Below, piece after piece: positions 51,984-60,754 of a stretch of 64,000 bases of DNA (positions within the stretch are counted from its first letter, which is position 1; each line of letters starts with the position of its first letter). The DNA is from Octadecabacter antarcticus 307 (lineage in GTDB: Bacteria > Pseudomonadota > Alphaproteobacteria > Rhodobacterales > Rhodobacteraceae). The stretch lies in NCBI RefSeq assembly GCF_000155675.2, contig NC_020911.1:1664501-1728500 (forward strand). Direction: 5' to 3'. A program made the position numbers and the translations under genes. The notes under the pieces were generated by a model. That model worked only from the letters and a program-made list of their open reading frames with translations, was not told the origin of the DNA and made no database searches.

Positions 51984-52624
51984 TGTGCGTGACCACCTCA
52001 AGAACTCTGGAAGCGCAGATCATTGCAAATCAGGTGCGCCACTACCACCACCACCCCCCACGGGGGTGGTGGTGGTAGTGGCGCTGCACACCTTCATGGT
52101 GTGGTGGCGGCGCAAGCTGGCTTTGATGAGGTCCCAATGCGCGCTTTCCAAAGGTTAGGGCTGACCGTTTTCTGCCCCGTGTGGCAGAATGGAACGCGCG
52201 TGTTTGAAGAGTTTGGGTCCTTCGCGGGCCTTTTGCACACAGGGGGAATTCGCATCCCGTTACGTACGACAGACTGAAATTTTGAAGGGTGGTGGTTAGG
52301 GTTGTTGTTGTTGATGCGCGACCTGTTCAAAGCATTTCTGACATTCATGCAGGGCACAGAACTGTTCAGGCTGAAACGTTGGCTCATGTACAGGAGGCCG
52401 TAAGCCTTTGGACATGGCGGTTGATTGTGTGTCGAACACTGTCAAGACGGCGCGCCTAGCGAGGAGTTGTGACCATTGCAGCGGTGCAGAAAATCACATG
52501 ATTTCCAAATCTAGTGCAGACGAATTTGCGCCAATCCCACCCCGCCGCGAGTGTTTTGATGTGCTGAAATTATTTCATTGATGTCAATTGGCGAACACTG
52601 GTTGATGCACTAGAATGTTACACG
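51984..52624. other. Intergenic region after the RepA-like gene
   Basis: Contains the large palindrome at 52036-52084, then a stretch (52090-52277) with an open plus frame reading AGFDEVPMRAFQRLGLTVFC and GSFAGLLHTGGIRIPLRTTD, which could be the tail of a broken gene; it has no start outside the palindrome. From 52290 to 52620 I see no gene. This is the probable right edge of the mobile module; no copy of the tRNA-Leu 3' end was found. Confidence 0.45.
52036..52084. repeat. Perfect 23-bp palindrome with 3-nt loop
   Basis: Left arm 52036-52058 (GCGCCACTACCACC then ACCACCCCC) and right arm 52062-52084 (GGGGGTGGT then GGTGGTAGTGGCGC) are exact reverse complements, with loop CAC. One arm is C-rich and the other G-rich. 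There is no T-run on either side, so it is not a standard terminator. It follows the RepA-like gene by 52 bp, where a replication origin, a processing signal or a cruciform site is conceivable. Confidence 0.85.
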
Positions 52625-53110
52625 ATGGTGCAGCTTTTGATCGTTTATCATTCTAAGACGGGTGGCAGTAGGCAGATGGCCGAAGCGGCTTATTCCGCTG
52701 CATGCGAAGAAGTAACGACAATTTTAAAAACTGCGGAAGAGGCCGGCCCTGAGGATCTTCTGCGTGCAGACGGTTACATCTTTTGCGCCCCGGAAAACCT
52801 TGCCGCGATTGCAGGCTTGATGAAGGATTTCTATGACCGGAGCTATTATCCGGTCCTTGGGCATATTGAGGGGCACCCGTACGCGCAGATGGTATGTGCC
52901 GGTTCGGATGGGGGAAACGCAGCGCGCCAAACTGCTCGCATTGCACAGGGTTGGCGGCTCAAGGAAGTGCAGCCACCATTGATCATTTGCACCTATGCCC
53001 AAAAGCCCGAGGAAATCCTGGCTGAGAAGTTGATCCCCGAAGAACAGCTAACCCGTTGTCGAGACCTTGGTGCGGCGATGGGGGCAGGGCTGAGTATGGG
53101 AGTGTTCTGA
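52625..53110 (+). CDS. Flavodoxin-fold protein
   Basis: A 161-residue protein with the flavodoxin FMN-phosphate loop VYHSKTGGSRQMAEAAYSAA, the middle loop GYIFCAPENLAAIAGLMKDF with YDRSYYPVLGH, and GSDGGNAARQTARIAQGW. These fit NAD(P)H-dependent FMN reductase or flavodoxin families. It stands alone between the mobile module and htpG. Redox partner unknown. Confidence 0.82.
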   Translation: MVQLLIVYHSKTGGSRQMAEAAYSAACEEVTTILKTAEEAGPEDLLRADGYIFCAPENLAAIAGLMKDFYDRSYYPVLGHIEGHPYAQMVCAGSDGGNAARQTARIAQGWRLKEVQPPLIICTYAQKPEEILAEKLIPEEQLTRCRDLGAAMGAGLSMGVF

Positions 53111-53276
53111 CTAGGGTGTGGGCACAATCAACCCAGAATCTGATTACGAAGATGAGCGCCGATGTGAACAGGTTCAATCAGGCTGAGACAGACCATTTTT
53201 GCCTTATCGTTGGTGCGGCTTCCTTTTTAGTCAATTGGCGCGGCCATCACCAATGACGTCGCTGGCTATTCGTGAG

Positions 53277-53305
53277 GTTGAAAGACCGGTATCTCTTCCA
53301 TAGAT
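53277..53305 (+). promoter_or_regulatory. Possible RpoH (sigma-32) promoter of htpG
   Basis: GTTGAAA (53277-53283), 14 bp, then CCATAGAT (53298-53305), close to the heat-shock consensus CTTGAAA-N13..17-CCCCATnT. It lies ~50 bp upstream of the htpG start, as expected for a chaperone gene. Confidence 0.5.
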
Positions 53306-53354
53306 TGGTAGGCGAATTTGACGAATTTTCTTTAGAAAACTGGGAGTTCTATCT

Positions 53355-55229
53355 GTGACTGATACTGGCGTTAAAGAGACATTTTCCTTTCAAACTGAGG
53401 TGGGCCAACTCCTCGATATTGTCGCTGGCTCTCTCTACTCGAACCGCGAAATTTTCCTTAGGGAGTTGGTGTCAAACGCTTCTGATGCGTGTGATAAACT
53501 CCGCTACGAGGCGCTTACCAATCCGTCATTAGCTGATACTGTTAATCAGTTTTCAGTTTCGCTTGAGATAGACAAGAAGGCGAAAACTCTGTCCGTTTCC
53601 GACAACGGCATCGGGATGAATCACGATGATTTACTCGAGACACTTGGAACAATCGCGCGGTCAGGTACAGGCGCATTTCTGAACTCCCTGAAGGATGGCA
53701 AAAAAGGAGATTTAGGCCTCATTGGCCAATTCGGCGTCGGTTTTTATTCTGCGTTCATGGTCTCCGAAGGTGTGGAAGTTTTGACGCGGAAAGCTGGTGA
53801 GGAAAAAAGCTGGCAGTGGGCATCGGATGGAAAAGGCGAGTTTACAATTGAGCCTGGAGACAGGGACGCATGCGGCACCACTGTGGTGTTACACCTGAAG
53901 AAGGATGCGAAGGAGTTTCTTGAAGAGGCTCGCGTTCGTCATATTATTAAAACTTATTCAGATCACATTAGTTTTCCAGTGCTGCTTGGTGAGGACACAT
54001 TGAATGCGGCCTCTGCCATTTGGACCCGTGCTCCTAAGGATGTGACTGAGGAGCAGCACACAGAGTTTTATCATCATACATCGCACGCCTTTGATAAGCC
54101 GTGGCTTACCTTGCATAGCCGTGTCGAAGGTTCGGTGAGCCACACGAGCCTTCTTTACGTACCTTCGACGGCACCATTCGATTTGTACGATGCTGAACGC
54201 AAAAGTCATGTGAAGCTCTATGTGAACCGGGTGTTTATCTCGGAAAATACCAAAGGACTTGTCCCTGCGTATCTGAGGTTTCTTCGCGGTGTTGTCGATT
54301 CAGAAGACCTCACACTCAACGTGTCTCGCGAGATGCTTCAGTCAGACCCAAAGCTTGCGAAAATCAAGACAGCATTAAGCAAGAAGGTGATCTGGGCGCT
54401 CAAAAAGGAGGCCGGCAAGGCTCCCCAAGAATATGTCGATTTTTGGAAGAACTTTGGGGCGATACTGAAGGAAGGCCTGATCGAGGATCCAAGTCTGCGG
54501 GATCGGCTTCTCGAGATTTGCCGCTTTTCCTCGACCCTAAATGGTGAGCTGACCAGCCTTTCAGATTACGTTGGCCGCTGTAACGAGGGTCAAGACGCGA
54601 TTTACTACATGACCGGTGATGATGCGAAAAAGATATCGCAGTCACCTCATCTGGAAGGGTTTAAGACAAAAGGCGTTGAAGTGCTGCTGTTGTCAGACCA
54701 TGTGGATGAGTTCTGGCTTCAGCATATTACTGAATTTGAAGGCAAGACTTTCAAATCTGTTACACGAGGAGCGACTGATCTGGACAAGGTCAGTGGTAAT
54801 GAAGAAGCAGAAGGCGACAATGATGATGCGGTGTCTTCCGCGCTCAATGATTTGCTTATAGCAATAAAAATGGAACTTGGTGGTTCAGTTAAAGATGTTC
54901 GCCCATCCAAGCGACTAACTGATAGCCCTGTATGCCTTATCGCTGACGATGGTGATATGGACGTCAATATGGAAAGACTGCTGAAGCAACATGGCCAGTT
55001 GACTGATGGAATGCCTAGGGTTCTAGAATTGAATCCAGACCATAGGGTTATTAAAAAAATGGCTGAACGTGCGAAAGGCAGTGATGCGGCATCAGATGCT
55101 TTGCTAAAGGATGCAGCTCATTTGTTGCTGGACCAGGCCAGGATCGCTGATGGTGACGCTCCCGCTGATCCAGCGGAATTCGGTCGCCGTCTTAGCGCAG
55201 TAATGGACAGCGCGCTTAGTCACACCTGA
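53355..55229 (+). CDS. htpG: Molecular chaperone HtpG (Hsp90)
   Basis: A 624-residue bacterial Hsp90. N-terminal GHKL ATPase motifs: NREIFLRELVSNASDACDKL, VSDNGIGMNHDDLLETLGTI, and LIGQFGVGFYSAFMVSEGVE. The middle domain includes LYVNRVFISENTKGLVPAYL and SREMLQSDPKLAKIK. The start is GTG, with GGGAG ~11 nt upstream. Normal length. Cytoplasmic, ATP-dependent protein folding. Confidence 0.97.
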   Translation: MTDTGVKETFSFQTEVGQLLDIVAGSLYSNREIFLRELVSNASDACDKLRYEALTNPSLADTVNQFSVSLEIDKKAKTLSVSDNGIGMNHDDLLETLGTIARSGTGAFLNSLKDGKKGDLGLIGQFGVGFYSAFMVSEGVEVLTRKAGEEKSWQWASDGKGEFTIEPGDRDACGTTVVLHLKKDAKEFLEEARVRHIIKTYSDHISFPVLLGEDTLNAASAIWTRAPKDVTEEQHTEFYHHTSHAFDKPWLTLHSRVEGSVSHTSLLYVPSTAPFDLYDAERKSHVKLYVNRVFISENTKGLVPAYLRFLRGVVDSEDLTLNVSREMLQSDPKLAKIKTALSKKVIWALKKEAGKAPQEYVDFWKNFGAILKEGLIEDPSLRDRLLEICRFSSTLNGELTSLSDYVGRCNEGQDAIYYMTGDDAKKISQSPHLEGFKTKGVEVLLLSDHVDEFWLQHITEFEGKTFKSVTRGATDLDKVSGNEEAEGDNDDAVSSALNDLLIAIKMELGGSVKDVRPSKRLTDSPVCLIADDGDMDVNMERLLKQHGQLTDGMPRVLELNPDHRVIKKMAERAKGSDAASDALLKDAAHLLLDQARIADGDAPADPAEFGRRLSAVMDSALSHT

Positions 55230-55657
55230 TCTGCGCTTGTGTGACAGTGTCACGATTGCAAGGCGAGTAGCCCAGCTACTTTGCCGTCGCAGGTACGGCA
55301 TAGTAATCGTTCGACCGCAGATCACCGAAGTCCAAGATATACGACGCGGCTTGCTGATTTACCGGTGGTTTGATGAAGTTTGTTTTATATACAGCGCCAT
55401 TCTTTTGGTGATGAAACAGCCTCACAGTTAATACGATTTTGGGCTCGATGCCTTATCTATAAGGAGATATTTGTGGCTTGATCAATCATCATATCCTGAC
55501 GACGTTTACCTGTGAAATTGCCGTATGCGCTGGGCACTGTAAATTTCAGGCGCTGGTTCTGTCGCAAGGTGGACATCGGCACATGGCGCAGCGAACGTCA
55601 GTGATGAGCCTTCATTGAATGTATTATAGCAATGCAGCGAACGGCCACCTTTCCAGA
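55230..55657. other. 428-bp intergenic region, nothing recognised
   Basis: Between the convergent ends of htpG and the NUDIX gene. Only short frames on both strands (55237-55431 plus, 55104-55325 minus) without ribosome-binding sites; no tRNA, repeat or clear terminator seen. Confidence 0.5.
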
Positions 55658-56110
55658 CTACGTTTGAGATATTGTCGCCATTCGAATGACGTCATCGACA
55701 TGCTCACTACATGCAATCTGCCGTAACATAACGTCTCTCATTGGAACCCAAGCGGCTTCGCTGACATCATCATTCGCCGTAGGTTCACCACTCACATATT
55801 CACACAACACTGCCGCTAGCAGGAAGTGGAACTGTACCCCGCCACAGTCATCTTTAATTATGACGTCAATATTTGTGAGATAATGTATGGGACGGCCAAC
55901 GACGCTGGTTTCTTCCCTCAATTCACGGGCTGCGGCTGCAAGGGCTGTTTCCCCAAGTTCCACATGCCCGCCAGGAAAACCCCATAGGCCAGCATCCGGT
56001 TCATTTTTCCGTCGCACAAGCAGAACCTGATCCGCGCGGAGTATCACCGCCAACGCTGCAAGCTTCGGAGATCCAGTCACGTCTTTTGGCCTTCCCGCGC
56101 GTGGTTGCAA
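55658..56110 (-). CDS. NUDIX hydrolase
   Basis: A 150-residue protein with a complete NUDIX box, GGHVELGETALAAAARELRE followed by ET (GX5EX7REUXEEXGU), at residues ~47-69. It hydrolyses nucleoside diphosphate-linked substrates; DGLWGFPG-type sequence DAGLWGFPGGH precedes the box as in MutT/ADP-ribose-type enzymes. Specific substrate unknown. Monocistronic between htpG and the helicase fragment. Confidence 0.88.
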   Translation of the reverse strand: MQPRAGRPKDVTGSPKLAALAVILRADQVLLVRRKNEPDAGLWGFPGGHVELGETALAAAARELREETSVVGRPIHYLTNIDVIIKDDCGGVQFHFLLAAVLCEYVSGEPTANDDVSEAAWVPMRDVMLRQIACSEHVDDVIRMATISQT

Positions 56111-56325
56111 TACAGCCCTATGTTTCGGTGTGCTTCAATGCGCATGGCTTCTTATAGCCGGACATTTAAGATGAGCAAACGAACGACAGAAAGGTCTGCT
56201 AGGAGCCCAATGCGGAAAGATTTTTACGGTATGGCTAAGCTGGTGGCAAGGTCCAGCAGTTTGAATGCATTCGAAATTGAAACGGCTTGATTTCTGCGCA
56301 GCCCGTCTGAGCATCTTGGCCATTT

Positions 56326-56823
56326 CTAAGCCTTTGCCAACTTCTTTTTGAGTCGTTTCTTGCCCATGCATCTCGGGTAATTAACGCAGCTAAAGAACTT
56401 CCCAAACCGACCTTTTCGCTCGACCAGCCATCCGTCCGCGCATTCCGGGCACGACGGGTACTCAGCTCCACAACTGCAGACCATTTGTTCCGCATTGGCT
56501 TTGTTCAATACTGGAAGATCAGTGCCGCAGGCGCTGCAAGGGCTCTGGGTTTCTCCACACAGGCGCCGATGCTCACATCCGAAATAAAGGCTGCCTTTCT
56601 TTGACGTCTGCGCGAGCATGCGGCCGCCGCATACACCGCACTTGTGCTCCGTGATGTTTGGGGCGCCGAGAATAACTGTCTCGTATGCAGGGTTGTCCAC
56701 CAACTCGCGCGCGAAGACCGACGGCTTCTGACGGTCGGCCAAAACGGTGACGGTTTTCCTAGCGCGCGTTAGTGCAACATAGAACAGGCGGCGTTCCTCA
56801 GCATGATCAAAGCCCTCCGGCGG
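56326..56823 (-). pseudogene. DNA helicase IV/UvrD-type C-terminal fragment with zinc fingers
   Basis: From ~56823 the frame reads DHAEERRLFYVALTRARKTV (helicase motif VI of UvrD/HelD proteins), VFARELVDNPAYETVIL, then three C4-type topoisomerase-like zinc fingers (CGVCGGRM, CGETQSPCSACG, CSCGAEYPSCPEC and FSCVNYPRCMGKKRL). Upstream, where the rest of a ~900-residue helicase should be, the frame degenerates and rhaK begins. It is therefore a 3' remnant, probably left by a deletion. Confidence 0.8.
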
Positions 56824-57064
56824 CCGTCGTTGGATGCATTGCGTCCGTCGATGGAGATTGCGTGCAACGAAATTCTGAACCGCATCAGCAACTGAGACGG
56901 TATTTGGAAAGCGGACTTTAGTTCGTCCTGCAGCGAAACGCCAGCCTGAGCCCAAGTTACAGTTTCTGCAAACTGCACAGACGCCACCAATGGGCAGAAA
57001 ACTGATTTTTTTACAGGGTCGTAGAACAAGCAAGCAGCGTGGAACGCTTATGTCTGCAAACCAA

Positions 57065-58441
57065 TTAGCCCGATTCAACAATTGAGCGCCAGCGGCAAGC
57101 ATAGGTGTCGTATGCGCGCAGATCAGTCGCACCAAGCGCTTCAACGGGTGCGGCTAGTCGCGCGCTTTTACCCATCAATAAGGCTGCCCCGATGCTTGTT
57201 CCCGTTCCAGCATCACTCGTCAAAACTGAGCGCCCCGTGGCTGCGCCAAGCATGGCTATGAATTCAGCATTTCGCGCGAACGGGCCTTCGACTATGGTCG
57301 GGCCATTGGCGCCGGTTAACCGCAAGCAGGTATCGGTCATCATGGCGAGGTAGAACGACAATACTACCGATCTGCGTCCAGTCCCAACGTCAGGCGTTTT
57401 TCCGCTCCAGAACATCTGTTGGCCTGGGTAAGGCCCTGTTCGGGATTCAACTGAAGGTAAGATCATCAGTGACGACGCCAGAACTCCATTTACATCGTCG
57501 GTCGTCGGGTCTGACGTGTGGCCCTGCTGAATCAGTTCGTATTCACGCCCACCCATGAACCGCGCACTGGGAACGGCGCGACCGCGAGCATTGACGTTGA
57601 TCAACGTGTCGCGCTTTGGATCAAGCGGCTGATCAGCGCCGTCAATCGACATCACGATGACCCATGTTCCTGTGGATACGACTGAAAAGGGGCCCTTTTG
57701 GGTCAATATATGTGGAATAAGCGACGCGTTTGAATCATGGATGCCGACACTTACTGGGGTGTCAGTCAGCAGCCCCGTGGACTGAGAGATTTGTGCTAAT
57801 ATCGGACCAAGTACATCGGTCGATTTGCGCACCTGTGCGATCTTTCCTTCAATCCCTAGCGCTTTGGGCAGTTCGGAAAGCACACCCTCTCGCGGCAACC
57901 AAAGGTCGGTATGGCACCCGATTGAGGTCACATCCGTCGCGGCGATACCAGTAAGGCGATATGCCCAATATTGAGGATACGTGACAATTTGCGCGGTCCG
58001 ATCCCGCAATGATGGGTCTGTCATGAATTGGTAGTGGATCTGCGCTCCTACATTCAGCCCACCCGCGAGCTTAGGTGATCCGGTCAAGGCGAAGTCTGGT
58101 TTGATAGCATCGTAGGAAGCAATGATTTCGGAGGGGTATTCATGTTCGTAATCAATGACGGGTGCGGCGAGCGTTCCGTCATCGGCTAGCAAAACCGCGC
58201 AGGCACCGTGGGTTGTTACAGAAATAGCGTCGATGCCGTAATCACGGTGAAACTGGGTCAAGGCGTCGAGGAGAAATGCCCAATGTCCTTCAACATCATA
58301 GTGCGGCCAAGGCGGGCCTGGCAGTACGACATTGGGGCGAGTGACGACCGCCAATTCGGTCAAGCTCTCCAGATCGACGAGTGCGAGTTTTGCGTTGGTT
58401 TTGCCAATGTCGATGACGGCAATGTGGCGCGGGGCAGTCAT
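57065..58441 (-). CDS. rhaK: L-rhamnulokinase-type FGGY kinase
   Basis: A 458-residue carbohydrate kinase of the Rhizobium RhaK type. It begins [20 protein letters not shown] (phosphate-1 motif), contains [35 protein letters not shown] and [20 protein letters not shown], and ends near the second FGGY region. It phosphorylates the sugar after import or isomerisation; in rhizobia it is also needed for transport. Last gene of the rha operon, 4-bp overlap with rhaU. A helicase remnant follows. Confidence 0.87.
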   Translation of the reverse strand: MTAPRHIAVIDIGKTNAKLALVDLESLTELAVVTRPNVVLPGPPWPHYDVEGHWAFLLDALTQFHRDYGIDAISVTTHGACAVLLADDGTLAAPVIDYEHEYPSEIIASYDAIKPDFALTGSPKLAGGLNVGAQIHYQFMTDPSLRDRTAQIVTYPQYWAYRLTGIAATDVTSIGCHTDLWLPREGVLSELPKALGIEGKIAQVRKSTDVLGPILAQISQSTGLLTDTPVSVGIHDSNASLIPHILTQKGPFSVVSTGTWVIVMSIDGADQPLDPKRDTLINVNARGRAVPSARFMGGREYELIQQGHTSDPTTDDVNGVLASSLMILPSVESRTGPYPGQQMFWSGKTPDVGTGRRSVVLSFYLAMMTDTCLRLTGANGPTIVEGPFARNAEFIAMLGAATGRSVLTSDAGTGTSIGAALLMGKSARLAAPVEALGATDLRAYDTYACRWRSIVESG

Positions 58442-58755
58442 GGCAGGTGAAATAGCGGTGTCAGGGGCAAGGCCACGGGGGAGTTGTCTGCATTGGTCTC
58501 CATGATGTCAGCCATGTATGCCCACCATTTTTGCATGACTGGGTTGTCGGACAACGCGTTCATACTGTGATCCACCGATCGAGTCAGAATCCCGATCAAG
58601 TGGCCAGTTTCTTTGTCGAGGTGGATAGAATAATCACTGACACCAGCGTCGTGCAGTAGGCCCACCAGTTCGGGCCAAATTGCGTCATGGCGGCGTTTGT
58701 ATTCGTCGGCCATTCCATCGTTCAGGCACATGCGGAAAACGTAACGTTCACTCAT
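58438..58755 (-). CDS. rhaU: L-rhamnose mutarotase
   Basis: A 105-residue protein starting [20 protein letters not shown], followed by [37 protein letters not shown] and [15 protein letters not shown]: the complete RhaM/RhaU fold with active-site His and Trp pair. It interconverts rhamnose anomers. ATG 58755 overlaps the rhaQ stop by 4 bp and is preferred to 58785. Confidence 0.93.
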   Translation of the reverse strand: MSERYVFRMCLNDGMADEYKRRHDAIWPELVGLLHDAGVSDYSIHLDKETGHLIGILTRSVDHSMNALSDNPVMQKWWAYMADIMETNADNSPVALPLTPLFHLP

Positions 58756-59777
58756 GTTTTGTGCCGTGCTACGACCATCGTCCAAAGGCGCGGCAGGGCA
58801 ATGACACCAATAAGAAGCAGGCCAATGAAGATCGACATGACGATGCCTGGAACGTTCAGCAGGCCAAGCCCAAAGGTCACCAACCCCATAACAAACGCCG
58901 CAATCACGACACCGGGGATCGTGCCGGACCCACCCAAGATGTTGACGCCGCCAAGGACGACCATCGTGACCACTTCAAGCTCCATTCCCGTCGCAATGCT
59001 GGGCCGTGTCGACCCAAGGCGCGAGGTCAGACAGATTGCCGCGACTCCGGACATCAGGCCGGTCAGAAGGAATAGGATGAATTTCACGCGGGCAACACGG
59101 ATGCCACTGAACAAGGCACCTGTAGGGTTGTTGCCAATCGCATAGACCGTTCGACCGAAGTTGGTTTTGTGCAAAAGCACGCCATAGATCAAAGCGATGA
59201 TGACGAACAACAGCATTTCAACCGTAAAGACCCAATAAATATAACCCTGCCCAAACCATGAAAAGCTGGCCGGATACCCGCGAAACGCTTCATCACCGAG
59301 GATGATGTAACTGATGCCACGAAATAGGCTCATCGTGCCGATGGTGACGACGATGGATGGAAGGCCCAGCACGGTCACGAAAAAGCCGTTGAACGCGCCA
59401 CAAAGTAGGCCAACAATCAACCCGATGGCAATTAGTTCCGGCGTCCCTGCGCCATATTGCACGGCCAATCCCATCGCAGTGCTGGCAAGCGCGATGATGG
59501 ATGCGACGGACAAATCGATCTCACCCGAAATAATCAGCAGTGACATCGCAAAGGCGATCATGGCCTTTTCGGTGAAATTAAACGTCGCATCGCTTAGGTT
59601 CCAAGCGCTGAGGAAGTAGGGCGAGGAGAAGCTGTTGATAATGAAGATCGCAATTGCCACGGCAAGGAGCAGCGCCTCCCAGCTTTTGAAAATGCGCATG
59701 GCACGACTATTTAGACGATCAGGGACGTGCCGGGTTTGGCCAGCATCATGTGGTGTATCAGGCGTTGCATCGATCAT
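58752..59777 (-). CDS. rhaQ: Rhamnose ABC transporter permease 2
   Basis: A 341-residue inner-membrane permease of the RbsC/AraH type with about eight to ten helices. [24 protein letters not shown] sequence ([20 protein letters not shown]), [20 protein letters not shown] and [20 protein letters not shown] are the family motifs. ATG 59777 overlaps the rhaP stop by 4 bp. An upstream in-frame start at 59885 lies inside rhaP and is unlikely. Confidence 0.9.
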   Translation of the reverse strand: MIDATPDTPHDAGQTRHVPDRLNSRAMRIFKSWEALLLAVAIAIFIINSFSSPYFLSAWNLSDATFNFTEKAMIAFAMSLLIISGEIDLSVASIIALASTAMGLAVQYGAGTPELIAIGLIVGLLCGAFNGFFVTVLGLPSIVVTIGTMSLFRGISYIILGDEAFRGYPASFSWFGQGYIYWVFTVEMLLFVIIALIYGVLLHKTNFGRTVYAIGNNPTGALFSGIRVARVKFILFLLTGLMSGVAAICLTSRLGSTRPSIATGMELEVVTMVVLGGVNILGGSGTIPGVVIAAFVMGLVTFGLGLLNVPGIVMSIFIGLLLIGVIALPRLWTMVVARHKT

Positions 59778-60754
59778 TGCGTGGTCTCCGCAGACTTTAG
59801 GATAATCCGTCCTTTGGCGCGCCCTGCGCGGGCATTGAAAGCCACGGCAATCAGGATGGCACTGCCAGAAATCGCCAACTGCCAAAACGGTGAGATATTG
59901 ACGACGGGCAGTGCATTTTTGACAACCCCGAGGAAGATTGCGCCAAGGACAGCGCCGCCAACCGATCCGATACCACCGGCGATTGAAATGCCACCGATGA
60001 CGCAGGCCGCCACGACCTCAAGCTCAAATCCGCCAGCGATGTCGACGTAGGCAACCGCATAACGCGCGACCCAAAGATAACCAGTCAGCCCAGCCAGCGC
60101 GCCCGACACAACGAAGGCCCAGAACTGTGTTTTGCCAACATTGATGCCAGCATAAACAGCCGCATGTGGGTTGCCGCCGACCGCGAATATCGAGCGTCCA
60201 AAGGGCGTGCGAGCCATCATAATGCCAAAGAGGATGATCGTCATGACTGCGGTCCAAGACATGACCGGAAGTCCAAGAAGAACCGTACGGGGGAAGCCCG
60301 TGAAGGCGGGTGACATTTCATGTGAGTTGACCCATTTTCCGTCTGAAATCAGAAAGATAACACCGCGAAAGATGGTCATCGTACCGAGTGTTACAACGAT
60401 GGGTGGGATTGACAGTTTCCAGACCAAAATGCCATTGATCGCGCCCATCATTGCACCAATCATGATGGCAATCGTGATTATGGCAGGTATCGGCAGGCCG
60501 GGCATTGCGACGTTTATCATCGCCACAGCCATGCCCGTTAGCGCCAAATTTGCCGCCATCGACAGATCAATACATCGCGTCAGGATCACAACCATCTGGC
60601 CAAGTGCGAGGATGATCAGGGGTGCAGTGTCGTTGAACACATTGGCCAGATTGGACGGCGCAACGAAGCCTGAAAAACGTGATGCGACGAGGACAATCAG
60701 GAACAAAATCGCACAGGCAAGAATTGTTTCGCGAACAGGAATGATGCGGGTCAT
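59774..60754 (-). CDS. rhaP: Rhamnose ABC transporter permease 1
   Basis: A 326-residue permease paralogous to rhaQ. It has LILALGQMVVILTRCIDLSM, KLSIPPIVVTLGTMTIFRGV and ACVIGGISIAGGIGSVGGAV. Two different permeases in one operon indicate a heterodimeric channel. Start overlaps the rhaT stop by 4 bp. Confidence 0.9.
   Translation of the reverse strand: MTRIIPVRETILACAILFLIVLVASRFSGFVAPSNLANVFNDTAPLIILALGQMVVILTRCIDLSMAANLALTGMAVAMINVAMPGLPIPAIITIAIMIGAMMGAINGILVWKLSIPPIVVTLGTMTIFRGVIFLISDGKWVNSHEMSPAFTGFPRTVLLGLPVMSWTAVMTIILFGIMMARTPFGRSIFAVGGNPHAAVYAGINVGKTQFWAFVVSGALAGLTGYLWVARYAVAYVDIAGGFELEVVAACVIGGISIAGGIGSVGGAVLGAIFLGVVKNALPVVNISPFWQLAISGSAILIAVAFNARAGRAKGRIILKSAETTQ

Noticed and set aside
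39711..52624. Distal attachment repeat matching the tRNA-Leu 3' end
   Set aside because: I scanned by eye for the GTTCGAGTCCCC core and CGACCGCACCA downstream and found none; a computed search is needed before claiming boundaries.
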